From: Sipunculus nudus | Taxonomy: Eukaryota > Annelida > Sipuncula > Golfingiida > Sipunculidae | Assembly: GCA_026874595.1 (NCBI GenBank) | Contig: CM049317.1 | Span: 9,892,382 to 9,956,381 of the forward strand | Reading direction: 5' to 3' | Length of the DNA stretch: 64,000 bases | Shown here: piece by piece, positions 23,450 to 34,776 of the stretch | Position numbering within the stretch: position 1 is the stretch's first letter | Layout of the letters: every line of letters begins with the position of its first letter | Program-made: the position numbers and the translations under genes | The notes under the pieces: generated by a model | The model's input: only the letters and a program-made list of their open reading frames with translations | Database searches by the model: none | What the model was told of the DNA's origin: nothing

Positions 23450-25500
23450 GAATGAAAATGAGGGTTGCAGAGCACCCCAAATTAAGGACTGCCCACATGG
23501 CGGAGGCCTGCATTCATATGAATGCATATCTCTAGTTAAGTATATGATATGATACAAAGTACCTGGTCACTGTACCTCATGTATGAGGTAAATTAATATA
23601 TGCATTTGTATGTGGTAAGCAAACAATTTTGGCTGGCGTGGCAGAAGCCTTGTCATGAAGAGACATGCTAGTCAAGAATGATGCCAGGACTTGACTATGC
23701 TTTAAATATCACTGTGATCTGATTTTGACAGGGAAATATTAAGCCAATTAAATTATGGTCACAGATGACACAAGATGTGACTCCACTGATGTTATTTTCC
23801 CTTTAAACATGCAAAAGCATTAGAAGAAGAGATTTCTATAAATATGATGCCTCCTATATGTTTATTGTCTCAAGTCATGGCATTTAATTGGTTAAAAAAT
23901 ATATGCTTCTTATGTCAGCCTTATTTTTGTAACCAATCAAAACATGTGACAAAAGATATAAAATTATTATATTTGTCAGTTTCACTTTGAGGATCTGCTA
24001 ACAAGAGCTAATAAAGACACTCCATGACACTCCAAAATGCTGGCTTTTCAGGGTTATTTTGTGGAAAAAAGACAACTTTAAATATACAAAGTAATGCAAG
24101 ATACATCATCTTATAGTACTGGTATATGTGATTTCAGAATTTTTTATTACCAGTTGCCTTCTCTAATTCTACATGATATATTTACATGCACGCTTTCAAA
24201 GTACTTATCTAAATTTTGTCCATAAGCCTTACTTTTTCAAAGCATTCTCTCATTTCTGTATATACATGTGACAATTATGTTACTCTTAAGAGTAATTACA
24301 AATGTAACATTTTATTACAAATGTGTACATGTTATTACATTTCGGTCATCATCAACACCTAGACTTACAGTAACCCATAATTACACCAGCATGATAAATT
24401 ATCATGCAAGGAATCATGACCAGTTTAGAAGTACAGAATTGTTATTATTAGTTACACATTCAAAGTCATCAGTAAAGAACTGTAATTAATTATTACACAG
24501 ACAGTAATCTGGAATTACACGAGCTAAGACCAGTTGGACATCAATACTTTATATAGATATTGTTCTGATGAAAAATTCATATTTCATAAATTTCCTCTAA
24601 AAAAAGGCACGATTACACACCGGCAGAGAACTTTCTCCCATTTCCATTCTTAAAAAATAGATCTAATCTACTTAAAGTTCATAAGTCTCTCATGACAATA
24701 GAACCAGTGTGCATTTGTAAGTGTAAATTAAGTGTGCAAATCTCGAAAAAAAAATCTGCTGTCTATAATATAAATTCCATAGCAACTTGCCATTTAATAG
24801 TAGAAACAGTGCACGTTTCTACAGGAAAGTTCTTACCATACCTATAATGAAGTTAAGGTTGAGAAATGAATGCCATTCAAAGTGAACCAACATCTGTAGG
24901 AAAGAGGTCTAAAAGGTAACATGCGACCCCTCACCCCTAAACTACATGCTTTGTGACTTGTACAATTTAACCCAGCTACAATTATCTGCAGGGTAAATAA
25001 ACTGGTCATAATCACAGAACAAGCATCAAATATAAAACTACGAGTCCATCTGAGAGGTGCCACTCTAAAGGAGGAGTTACAAAGTAACCCTATTATATCA
25101 AAGTTGAAGGAACCGGTAGAAAGCTTTGACACATGAGGTCTACCACTAGTGGACTTCATCTGGTCAAAATTTAACCAAATTTGGCAAGAACTTATGAGCA
25201 AGCTCTACACAATAAGGCCTTAGGTCAATGCCTTTACCTCAAGCATGTGCTTTGAGTGTAATGTTAATCTTCTTTATTCGGGCCCAATGAGCCTGTCTTG
25301 CAAAATGAATGAAACACAACATAGAAGACAAGAACCTCATTACTAATGAAATTCACTATTTGAAACAAATAAAATATGATATTTCTTGTCAGTATAACAG
25401 ACCCAAACACTCAGTTTCAGTTTTAGCCAGCAGGTGGCGCTTGTGAGGTGGGAAAGTCTATTATGTGTGAACATCTGAGTGTGTGTGTGTTGGTGGAATG
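23450..25500. other. Intergenic 3' of FAIM, no gene seen
   Basis: No exon recognised. The 119-aa minus-strand frame at 24842-25201 has no family motif and a composition like translated AT-rich repeat; it is not taken as a gene. Confidence 0.5.
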
Positions 25501-25569
25501 CATTCCCTGAATGTCAGATTGTGAGATATGGACTATGGTAACAAAGACTAAACTACGAGACGTTACAAG

Positions 25570-25722
25570 TCACTCTTTGGCTTCTGGGATTTCTTGCTCG
25601 TCTACAAACAATGAGTGTATGATGCCTTCTCGTCGTTTACCGCTGCTGACGGCCTTTATGAATGCTGAGTGTGATTCTCCTATAGTGAAGTGAGTCTCTG
25701 TACCGTCGTCAACAAATTCCCC
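25570..25722 (-). CDS. FAIM: FAIM coding exon 4 (C-terminus)
   Basis: Acceptor ATTTTCAG before 25722; in phase 0. It encodes GEFVDDGTETHFTIGE...IIHSLFVDEQEIPEAKE and stop TGA at 25572-25570. The conserved C-terminal SGKRREGIIHSL block is intact. Confidence 0.95.
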   Translation of the reverse strand, partial: GEFVDDGTETHFTIGESHSAFIKAVSSGKRREGIIHSLFVDEQEIPEAKE

Positions 25723-28655
25723 CTGAAAATAATACCAAAGCACTGAAAATATCAATTTTAACTGAAATGAGTTTCTTTTTGTAATGTCTCCCCTCCCTAT
25801 GGGCCTCCCATCCCCAATTTTTAGGAAAAAATTTGTACTACTTGTATTTAAAATTGTTGGTTCACAAAATGGCTAGATTTCTACAGAATTGACCTTGAAG
25901 GTTAAGGACAAGGTCACCAGTTTTTTAACTCATCTAAGGTTTTCGTCAATTTAAGGGAAAATACGCTATACTCCAAGAGTTATGGGGTACAGAAAAAAAT
26001 TATTTTTCAGCAGATTTTTCTTTGAAGGTTGAGTCATCGATTTTCAAAATCATCTGAGATACTGGTAGAAACAATTCAAAATTCCAAATTTCATGAAAAT
26101 ATTGAGTGGTACAAAAGTTATCGCATTGAGAAGACTGACACAAATGCAGACAAACACGTACTGTACACCAACGACTACAGATGATGACAGACAGGACACT
26201 ATATATCTCCTCCATGGAGGGGAGACATAATTACAGGATCAGTAAGTACTTTTCTTAAAACCCAACTATACACCTGTCTCGTCTAACAGAATTTATGTGA
26301 TTTCTGAGATACTCTGCTTACACCTTAAAGGTTATTCCTGTTATGAAAAGTTCTTATAATGCCTCTGTGACAGATAATTATGATATATAAGGTATATAAG
26401 ATATATTATTAAAATAAGTATATCTTTTTCAAGATTTAATTATGATCTTTAAAGCATGAAATGTTTTGTACTCACAGTTGTTGGCACTCTTGTTCCATTG
26501 ACCCAGACATCTAGTGTGTCCTTCTCTGTGGACAAAAGTACATTTCATGTAAAATATTAGTTGTTATAAAGCATATAATGATGATTTCTCTGAAAGACCA
26601 TCTTCTATATACAGATATAAATACAGATGCCCTGATTTATGTTATTAAAAAACATGTTTACTGATGTCTGATAATAAAACATGTTTATTGACGCCTGTGA
26701 ATTAAAAAATTTTAAATGATGCCTGAGGTCCATTAATAAAACATGTTTACTGATGTCTGTTGAGAAGACATGTTTACTGATATCTGATAAAAAAAAACAT
26801 GTTTACTGATGTACATTAATAAAATATGTTTACTGATGTCTGAAAATAAAACATGTTTATTGATGCCTGTGAATTAAAAAATGTTTAATGATGCCTGATG
26901 TCTGTTAATAAATGTTAACTGATGCCTGAGGTCTATTAAAAAAACATGTTTACTGATGTCTGTTGAGAAAACATGTTTACTGATATCTGATAATAAAACA
27001 TGTTTACTGATGTACATTGATAAAATATGTTTACTGATGTATGTTAATAAACATGTTTACTGATGTATGTTAATAAAACATATTTACTGATAAATTTATT
27101 GATAAAATAGGACTGTTAATGTCTTTTATGACTGTTGCTGACTTTTACAAGTTTTTATGTACTAAATTTTTAAGAAAGCAGAATACAATTTGAATCATAT
27201 GATAAGGGCTGCATCTAAAAATGCATTCCATTAGTATTCAATCTAGATTAGTATCAATATACAGAAATATTTCATCTAATTATCAGCCCTAACATAAAAT
27301 TGATAATTACATAAACTAGTGGTATATAAGCATAATTTGGAGATGTGACCTGTGACTTTGGGGTTTTAGTGTGTATGGAAAATGACAGCCCCCATGAATT
27401 GTTTAGAGAAACTTTAAGAAATAAACCTGTCAGGGTTCGATAAGGGTGAAGAATTGATAGTCAGGACAGTGTCCAGGCAAAGATCTATCTGTGGAGAGAG
27501 TTTGGTGACAAGGAGACATGTTTAAGAGCAGATTAACACTTTTTAGGGACCTTGCCCAATCCTCAAATTATAGGATCTGACACCATTCTAATTCAACAAA
27601 GATAATTTCCATTCACTTTGAAACCATCAATGTACTCACCTAATACTATTCTTGTGGGATTTCCTGCGACTGTCATGATCCAAGTCTTCATTATCTTTGA
27701 TTGGTTCTCTGAGAATTTTCGTAAACTTTTTCCATTGACCTCTAATGAATATTCATATGCAAACCCACTGACAGCATCTATGGAAATTGAGCAATTGGCT
27801 TTTGATTTGCCCACTTTGAAAAATTCTTTTCCAACAAGTTTGAACATCCAGTCTTTTCTCAGGATTTCCTGCAAAAGATTTTAATAGAGGTATATAGCCA
27901 TATCTCTGAAGCAAAATAAATTAAGATTCTATCCTGATAAATGTTCTTTTGTATTCTGTTAAATAAAAAATTCTAGACACTAGACACACAAGGCAAAATA
28001 TTTAATAGCTTGCACACCAATCACATTACTAATTCATTTTTTTTCACAATCATGTCTGATAGTATATATAATAAATGCTTTCTTTTCACAAGACTCAAAC
28101 AGTATCAAATATTAATTCACATTTTTAATTCAACATTTATACATAATTAAATTAATAAATATAAAATTTTTAATGACACCTGCAGCTATGCAACTTTCAG
28201 TCAGATTACAAATCAAAACTTGCCTGTTTGTTACATTTACCAAATGCAACCAATTTATCTCAGACCTTGTATGGCTATGCATCAGTTATTTTTTGTTGCT
28301 GAACAATAAACCTTCTGACATAACATTGTTATAATTTATTCTTGTTCTTTACATAAAATGAAGAATAAGCACATATTTCATGACCTTGACAACAAGGAAT
28401 ACTGATCTTTAAACTTCATCTATTACGGGGTCTGAAGGAAGTATATAATCATGTTAAATCAAGACTGTAAAGTAATTACTAAAAAAATTACTGAACCAAT
28501 GTTTATTGTTAATTTTTTTAAATTTTCTAATTTTATCCTACCTTCCCATCAACTCGAATTACTCTCTTTCCGCTCGTCGTGCCATGCTCAAATTCAACTT
28601 TATGAACACCATCACTCAGGGAAACTTCCCACACTGCCACCAAATCTGAAGACAT
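25570..28655 (-). CDS. FAIM: Fas apoptotic inhibitory molecule 1 (complete coding region)
   Basis: FAIM1 is a small soluble cytosolic beta-sandwich protein. In vertebrates it antagonises Fas-induced death and helps keep proteins from aggregating. Four coding exons: 28655-28542, 27868-27640, 26525-26476 and 25722-25570, with canonical AG/GT sites and phases 0, 1 and 0. The product is 181 aa, close to the ~179 aa of the vertebrate short form. Signature stretches: DLVAVWEVSLSDGVHKVEFE, HGTTSGKRVIRVDGK, WMFKLVGKE, IDAVSGFAYEYSLEVNGKS, LDVWVNG, EFVDDGTETHF and AVSSGKRREGIIHSL ending EIPEAKE. No break is seen. Start ATG at 28655 follows an acceptor one base upstream, so a non-coding first exon is expected further right (candidate near 39.7 kb). 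Introns hold a MITE, a VNTR and a dispersed repeat. Confidence 0.96.
25783..26229. mobile_element. MITE-like repeat in FAIM intron 3
   Basis: Inverted ends: AATGTCTCCCCTCC on the left and GGAGGGGAGACATAA on the right (reverse complement TTATGTCTCCCCTCC). The interior has phrases typical of mollusc repeats (ACCTTGAAGGTTAAGGACAA; GACAGACAGGACACTATATA). No coding content. Confidence 0.65.
26476..26525 (-). CDS. FAIM: FAIM coding exon 3
   Basis: 50 nt between acceptor TTTTGTCCACAG and donor GTGAGT. It completes the split Glu codon and encodes KDTLDVWVNGTRVPTT, matching the family's LDVW.NG segment. Confidence 0.93.
26645..27090. repeat. Minisatellite of AAACATGTTTACTGATG units
   Basis: About 15 imperfect copies of AATAAAACATGTTTACTGAT plus GTCTG/GCCTG variants, with unit length about 25-35 bp and varying. 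It lies in FAIM intron 2. The core ACATGT is palindromic. Likely length-polymorphic. Confidence 0.9.
27340..27560 (+). repeat. Dispersed repeat, copy 2 of a pair
   Basis: Same order of blocks as 21765-21990, moderately diverged. It lies in FAIM intron 2 just 3' (on the plus strand, left) of exon 2. Confidence 0.7.
27640..27868 (-). CDS. FAIM: FAIM coding exon 2
   Basis: 229 nt, acceptor TCTTTTGCAG, donor GTGAGT. It encodes EILRKDWMFKLVGKEFFKVG, then SISIDAVSGFAYEYSLEVNG and KTWIMTVAGNPTRIVL. This is the central core of FAIM1, ending in phase 1. Confidence 0.95.
28542..28655 (-). CDS. FAIM: FAIM coding exon 1 (start)
   Basis: ATG at 28655 encodes MSSDLVAVWEVSLSDGVHKV and HGTTSGKRVIRVDGK. The donor is GTAGGA at 28541. 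The splice acceptor TTTACAG lies one base before the ATG, so translation starts at the second base of this exon. Confidence 0.94.
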
Positions 28656-28669
28656 TCTGTAAAGATATA

Positions 28670-30190
28670 ACAGTAGAATTAAACTAAAATATTCTGCAGA
28701 GGAATTAAAAGTCTCTTGATGGAATGTTTTACTTGCAGGGTTGAAAGTTTCTTTTTGGAAGTGGTTCTTCAAAAGACACTTTTGGAAATGTCTAACTCAG
28801 AAGGAACAGTTTCTTCCATTTTTCTTTCCTGATTCTGGAAGAAACTTCCAAATATAATGAAATAATAGTAGCAATTTTAAATTTTCAGCTTTATTTTTGT
28901 TTTAACATAGTAAATATGTTCCACATTACTTGCAAATATATGTTTAAAATAATAAGCAGTCTGAACTGAAAATGTTTTACTATTAGTTCAATTTAGACTA
29001 TTGGCCTAATGTACCGAAACTTTGTGTCAATCAGTTCAGCTGACAAATTTCAGTGGACATCAGTTTCTGTGATATGAACCTGGTCATGATTAGGAGCTGG
29101 TGATCCACAATACTGACTCACTATCTCAAATTCAAATTCAATTCATGTTGTTATGGTTCTGTGTGTTAGTAAATACAGTCCATGAGTGAACTGTGTGACC
29201 AAAGGTCCAATCTTGCCAATGTCCAGCAACTCCCAAGAAAAAAATATTAAACAAAAAAATAAAAAAAACACTGATTTGATTTTCGAAAAATTGATTTGTG
29301 AAGTCACATGGTACACCAATAATATCCTCACTCACTTCTAGTTTTCTTTCCTCTTGACTGGTGTCCTAGACTATATCTCAAGTACCCTTATCTTCCAATT
29401 TCCCTCACTCCTATCTCCTTCTAACTTCTGTATCTCTTGCCCTGAGTCTGATAATGATAAACTGTCTCTGATCTTTTATACCTAACCATACCTTCAGAAT
29501 GATGAAGCTTACCATATATTAGCATTCTCACCTTTCCTGACTGCCCACGCTTCAAACCTACCAGCACTGAACTGTTGACACATTACACCTTTAACTGACA
29601 CAAACATTCATTTTTCACCCAAAATGCTAATGAAATCACAGCATTGGTTCATTAACTAATTACAGATTTGTTAACAAGGACAGCATGTCTAACTGAAGTC
29701 TAGGTGTTGATATATCACACTCAGTATATGATCTGTTTACAGTAGTTTGTTATTCTGTTTTAACCCAGTATCACAAAGCAATACTGTTATATGTATTACA
29801 GATGCTGTGTGAGGTGTGAATAATTGTGATACATGCTTGGTCTACCATTTCTATGCAATGCACTCCAGGTTTCACATATGACCAAGCAAAAACCTATTTT
29901 ACCCGACCCAGTAGGCAAAACCTGGATTAAAAGTATTTTACCCAGCATATAACCAAACTTTTTCCTATGTTTATTTGCTTTTATCAAGCAGATCCCAAGT
30001 TTAGTTTCCTTCTGATGGGTTGGCAGTAGTTATACACAAATTATGGAATACTAGTGAAGAGCTAATAGCTCTGACCATATCAAACCTGTCTGAAAGAGGC
30101 CATTTACCATTCACACTCAAACTCATGATTGACTGTGCAGAGCAAATTACTCTAATCAATATCAATTAGGGATAAAACTTGGATATCCTA
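28670..30190. other. Probable FAIM first intron or upstream region, no gene seen
   Basis: AT-rich. The only notable local pattern is the GAAACTTCCA/TGGAAGT-like series at about 28750-28850 (GTTTCTTTTTGGAAGT, TTTTGGAAATGT, GAAGAAACTTCCAAATA). No exon recognised. Confidence 0.45.
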
Positions 30191-30196
30191 TATATA

Positions 30197-30375
30197 CAGT
30201 GAAACCCTGCCTTGCAACCATCCCGCAATAGCGACCAACCCAACAAATGTGACCACTTTTCTTGGTCCCGAATATACAATCCTGATAACTTAGGAGTTTC
30301 ACAAATATAACCACACTTTAAATTTTGACCACTTTGGTCAGTCCCTGAGGTGGTTGTAATTGTGGGATTCCACTG
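30197..30375. mobile_element. 179-bp MITE, CAGTGAAACCC type
   Basis: Left end CAGTGAAACCCTGCCTTG; right end GTGGGATTCCACTG, whose reverse complement is CAGTGGAATCCCAC. Both are flanked by TATATA. Inside, GCGACCA/GTGACCAC/TTGACCAC/GGTGGTTG recur. CAGTG ends and TA targets fit a Tc1/mariner or pogo-like origin (inference). Confidence 0.7.
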
Positions 30376-31283
30376 TATATATATGTGGTGGTTATTTAAT
30401 GTCCAATGATCTGTGACGTAAACTATCACTGTGCTCCGCAATGGATCTTGCAACCTGCCTGTCAAGCAGTACATTCTGTAGTTATAAGCACGGTGAATAG
30501 CATTAAAGCCTAACCATGTGTGACAATTTAGTCTCAACTTTTAACTTCCATGACTTTGAGTGTTCAGCATGGTGTATATTTGTTATGTGGCCAAAGGAGG
30601 AACATTTAGTAATATCAGGCGGGGAAACCACTAGAAAATATGCAGTGCTCTCAGTCTCTGTATACATGAGACAGATACTGCATCTACTGCTGCCCTTTTA
30701 CCCAAGGCTGCTAGCTTCTTCCCTGGGACTCTAGCCCTAGCTTCTGTGCTCTCTCCCAACACTTTGTTTCCCTCCACTGTGAAAGAGCTCTAGTGAAAGG
30801 TAATTTAAAACTGAGGACTTTCTAGTGGACAAAAATGCAGTAATATACTGGCTAAAAAACAGTATCAGATATAAGAATACAAACATATTTTTATCATATG
30901 GTAAATAACATACCACTTTTACATCCTTATGTCCCTTAAACAATTGAATCAGGGAGGCCTCCAATTCAGTTGGTAATAACAAACCTGTCTGTTGGGGGTT
31001 TCCCAAGGTTTCCCTATATCATATAGTCAGACAAGAAAATCCAGAATTACTTTAAAAGAATAATTGCCACTAGAGTGCAAAAAGTAACATACACTACACA
31101 TAATATGAATTAACCAGCAGTGAGCGGAGCATGTTCAGAATTTGGTCTGCGTTGAGGAACATGAAAACATATATAAAACTACCTCTTCTTTTTCTTTATT
31201 TTCCTCTGATGTTCCCTGCAGATGTCTCTATACTCAATTCATCTATTCTAACATGAAATACTAGTGAATATCAGAAGTTGCCT

Positions 31284-31346
31284 TAATCGGGAATCGAATC
31301 TACAATCTCCAGACTAGGAGCCCTACACACTACTGAGCCATGAAGA
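31284..31346 (-). repeat. tRNA-like fragment (SINE head?)
   Basis: Read on the minus strand: GGCTCAGTAGTGTGTAGGGC (A-box-like) about 25 bp before AGATTCGATTCCCG (B-box-like). No full cloverleaf or typical tRNA end, so it is taken as a degraded tRNA-derived SINE. Confidence 0.4.
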
Positions 31347-32091
31347 TGAGATACAAGTTTTGGTGATTTTTGGTGATTTATAACTCCAAGTGAAGCACCA
31401 TCTATCGCATAAAAAATTGGAACCATTTTGTATTTGAATAGCAAAATTTAATATATGGTGGGTGCTGCAGCCCAAACACCCCTGCTTGGGTGGGTAACCC
31501 AGGTTCCCTGGATCCGGCCTCCTCTCATATAACAAACTCCAGGTATGAGCAAAATGAAATACCCGGTAAGGTAATTTTTGAGTAAAATAGGAGTGTAGGC
31601 TTTTATAAAGAAACAATATCTGGTACTACTATAAAACTCAGGCTTCAGCCAAACAACCATAGGTCATAGGATATGCGTTAAGTCATACTGCTGCTTGCAT
31701 CTTAATTCTTATTTTTATCTGCCACTTACACTCTCCTCCACTACATAAATCCTAAACATCATAACATCCATCCATATTCACTCGATCGATCATAGTCATA
31801 ACCTCATTGAGACTGCTTGACTGATCCTACGTACAGTAGCTCTGAATCCCGGGTTCTACATTGGCTCCCAATATTTTATGTGACACCCATTTTTGAGAAA
31901 CAGTATTTTATGTTGTCCTGTACCATGACTGAGACGGGCCCCCTTGTTTGTGCATTATGTGCACCAGATAAGTCTTGTTTCCAGTTATTCCGCTCCTAGT
32001 TTGACCAGGTGCCTGCAGATACATTACTGGTTCACTCGTCCAAGATGTTGTATGGATGTAACTTGTGCAAGGAATATCAACTCGTGACCAC

Positions 32092-32294
32092 TGTTACGTA
32101 TATTAAAATTAACATTTATAACACTTGGTTTTGTTTACATAAGCGAGCCTAGTAATTACCGTAAGCGACAGCATCACTCTCGCAAGCGGCCCCAGCCGCC
32201 CGCTTAGTTCAGAAATGTAATTCGATGAATACAGATGTTCGTGTCAACTGAATCTGAGTCTTATTGTTTGTGTGAAAGTATAAAACACGCAACA
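32092..32294 (+). repeat. 5' LTR
   Basis: Begins TGTTACGTATATTAAAATT and ends ACACGCAACA, so it has the short TGTT...AACA inverted ends. 203 bp, five differences from the 3' LTR (for example TTTATAAC versus TTAATAAC, AAGCGACAG versus AAGCAACAG). Confidence 0.97.
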
Positions 32295-32312
32295 TGGTGG
32301 CAGCGGTGGAGG
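32295..32312 (+). other. Primer binding site
   Basis: TGGTGGCAGCGGTGGAGG starts directly after the LTR. It begins TGG, as expected for pairing with a tRNA 3' CCA. Which tRNA is not determined. Confidence 0.7.
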
Positions 32313-32576
32313 AATGGTTCACGGAAGTATAATCCATTCCAGGAACAGTGCATAAACAATCAGATTTCTGTAGTATCGAGAAAACAAACTGACTTTTCAC
32401 GGAAAGGACAACCGGCGCGGCATTGCCGTGGCTGAGCGATAACCCAGGATAGTGTGATATTACTGACATTACAAGAGGATAAATTGTGAATATTTGTCGT
32501 GGAAACGAACTTTGGTGAGTGTACCTCTTGAATATTGCCACTATACCGTGTAATTGATGAACTTGAGAGACTAGTG

Positions 32577-34400
32577 ATGTCAGACGCAGATGACAATACC
32601 CCATTTCCGGGCATCAGGCCCCCACAACCGCTAACGTTGGGATCGACCCCAATAGAAAATTGGAAGATATTTAAACAGCGCTGGCACATGTACGCAGTTC
32701 TATCTAAACTTGACAGACAACCACGTGAAATACAAATTGCACTTCTCATTAACTGTCTTGCTGATGATGCCCTGAGAGTGTACAATGGCTTTAAATTCGC
32801 CACTGATGAGACCACAAGGACCGTTAAAGAGATAATTGAGGCCTTTGAAAAATTCAGCGTTGGGGAAATAAATGAAACATACGAGAGATATGTCTTCAAC
32901 AAAAGATGTCAAGCAGAGGGCGAGTCTTTTGAGACATTCTATGCAGAGCTACGATCATTAGTGAAAACCTGTAACTATTGTGAGGAATGCATTGACTCAA
33001 TGCTCCGTGATAGAATAGTTCTGGGCATAAGAGACCCAAGAACCAGAATGGACCTCTTAAAGGAAAGGCAACTCTGCCTCACAAAATGTGTTGACATATG
33101 TAAAACTGCTGAAAGTGCAACTATGCAGACCAGTGCACTGCAAGATGAGACTGTGAATGTTGTCAGACCCAATCAAAAGTACAGACAGCGAAAAAAGGGG
33201 CCACAGGCAGAAGCAAAAGAGACCTATGAGGACAAACCTAGGCAGGTGCATAAAGAATGCAAATTTTGCGGGTCAATTCACAGGATGAGGAAAGAAGCAT
33301 GCCCTGCATGGGGAAAAACATGCAATAAGTGCCAAAAGAAGAACCACTTTGCATCAAAATGTCGCTCAGAAAGACTTAAACAAATCTGTGAAAGAGAATA
33401 TGTCAGTTCAGAAGAATTTTCAGATGATGAATGGTTAAATACTGTCCGATCATCACACAAAAATCAGAAAGTTAGTGGGACAGAGTCTGAAGAAGAATGG
33501 CTCAAAACGCTAAAATCCAATGGAACTGAGAGATTAGAATGTGTTCTGATCGTGGAAGGGTCAGAAGTAGTATTTGAAATAGACACAGGAGCGTCCTGTA
33601 ATACATTACCAAAGAAATATGCCAAATCAATTGAGCCAAAGAAAAAGAAACTTAATATGTGGAATGACAGCACATACACTTCAATTGGCACATGCAGATG
33701 CTCGGTACAGAATCCAAAGAACAAAAAGAAATACAGCCTACCCTTCACAGTGGTTGACGATAACATGGGTCTGACTCCTCTCATAGGCCTGAAGACTCCA
33801 CTTGACATGAATTTAGTGAAAGTACTAGAAAGGAACATAGAGAGATTATCCATTGTTAAAGAAAATGTGCAGCTTTACCAACCAATGCAGTCACCTGTTT
33901 TCGACGGGAAGTTGGGCAAATTGCCCGGAAAGATCAAGCTCAGGGTAAAAGACGACGCAGTGCCAGTGATAATGCCTTTGCGCCGAACTCCAGTAGCCAT
34001 ACGAGACAAATACAAAAAAGAGTTGGACAGACTTGAAAAGCTTGATGTCCTAGCTAAAGTGAAAGAACCAACTAAATGGCTTAGTCAACCAGTGTGGCAA
34101 TACAAAAGAAATGGTGACTTAAGGGTGTGCCTAGATCCACCAGAGCTCAATAATGTCTTGATACGAGAGCACCAGACATTGCCAGTCCTTGAAGAGAAAA
34201 TACATGAGCTAGGTCAAAGTCGTGTTTTCTCAAAAGCAGATCTATCGTCAGGATATTGGCATGTTCAACTTGAGGAAGAATCAAGCTTCCTGACCACATT
34301 TCAGACATGCCACGGTCGCTATAGATGGAAACGACTACCCTTTGGAATATCGGTTTCGGCAGAAATATTCCAGCGAAAATTGCAGAAGCGCTTGAAGGGG
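32577..34400 (+). pseudogene. gag-pol, first part: gag, zinc knuckle, protease, start of RT
   Basis: An open frame from 32535 runs to 34475. The likelier start is the ATG at 32577 (MSDADDNTPFPGIRPPQP), as gag of this clade begins just before the P-rich motif. Gag has WKIFKQRWHMY near its start. The zinc-knuckle region is 33258-33362 (CKFC...H...C then CNKCQKKNHFASKC). Protease DTGAS is at 33582. RT shows FSKADLSSGYWHVQL and RWKRLPFG. After FQRKL the true frame is lost by a -1 shift, and the last ~25 codons up to 34475 are out of frame. Gag and pol share one frame with no programmed shift between them. Confidence 0.92.
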
Positions 34401-34768
34401 TCCCAGGGATTTTATGCATTGCGGACGATGTCATCATACATGGTAAGGACGTCGAACAACATGACAAACATTTGAGAGCCTTTCTCGAGCGATGCTCCCA
34501 GATGGGAATCAAATTGAACATAGATAAGTTCGAACTGCGAACAAAGAAAATAGCTTTCATGGGACATGTAGTGACCGCAAACGGGCTGCAATCAGACCCT
34601 GAAAAAGTTAAAGCTATCACTCAGATGAAGGAACCCCAAAATGTGAATGAACTCAGAAGATTTGTTGGTTGCGTGAACTATATGGCAAAATTCTTACCTA
34701 ATCTCAGCCAGATCCTCAAGCCTCTCTTAGACCTCCTGAAAAAAAAATGTTCCGTTCCAGTGGGCTAA
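34325..34768 (+). pseudogene. pol, second part: RT active site and connection
   Basis: Continues RT in the shifted frame. GVPGILCIADDVIIHG carries the catalytic Asp pair (34424-34429), followed by the RT thumb MGIKLNIDKFELRTKKIAFMG and LRRFVGCVNYMAKFLPNL. The frame is lost at an A9 run at 34739-34747, and next to it is a 13-bp direct repeat, CAGTGGGCTAATT (34758 and 34777), that looks like a 19-bp duplication. Confidence 0.9.
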
Positions 34769-34776
34769 TTGTTGTG

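Noticed and set aside
24842-25201. 119-aa minus-strand frame
   Set aside because: No recognisable motif, no splice partners, and the opposite strand reads like a dispersed repeat; length alone is not unusual for this window.
26645-27090. CRISPR-like array
   Set aside because: Unit length and spacers vary irregularly, repeats are imperfect, and the context is an animal intron; it is a minisatellite.
31930-32091. C2H2-like cysteine pairs at the retrotransposon's empty site (CALC, CNLC, then CDTC after 39478)
   Set aside because: Cysteine pairs fall in different frames with stops between them and lack the His pairs; not enough for a zinc-finger gene remnant.
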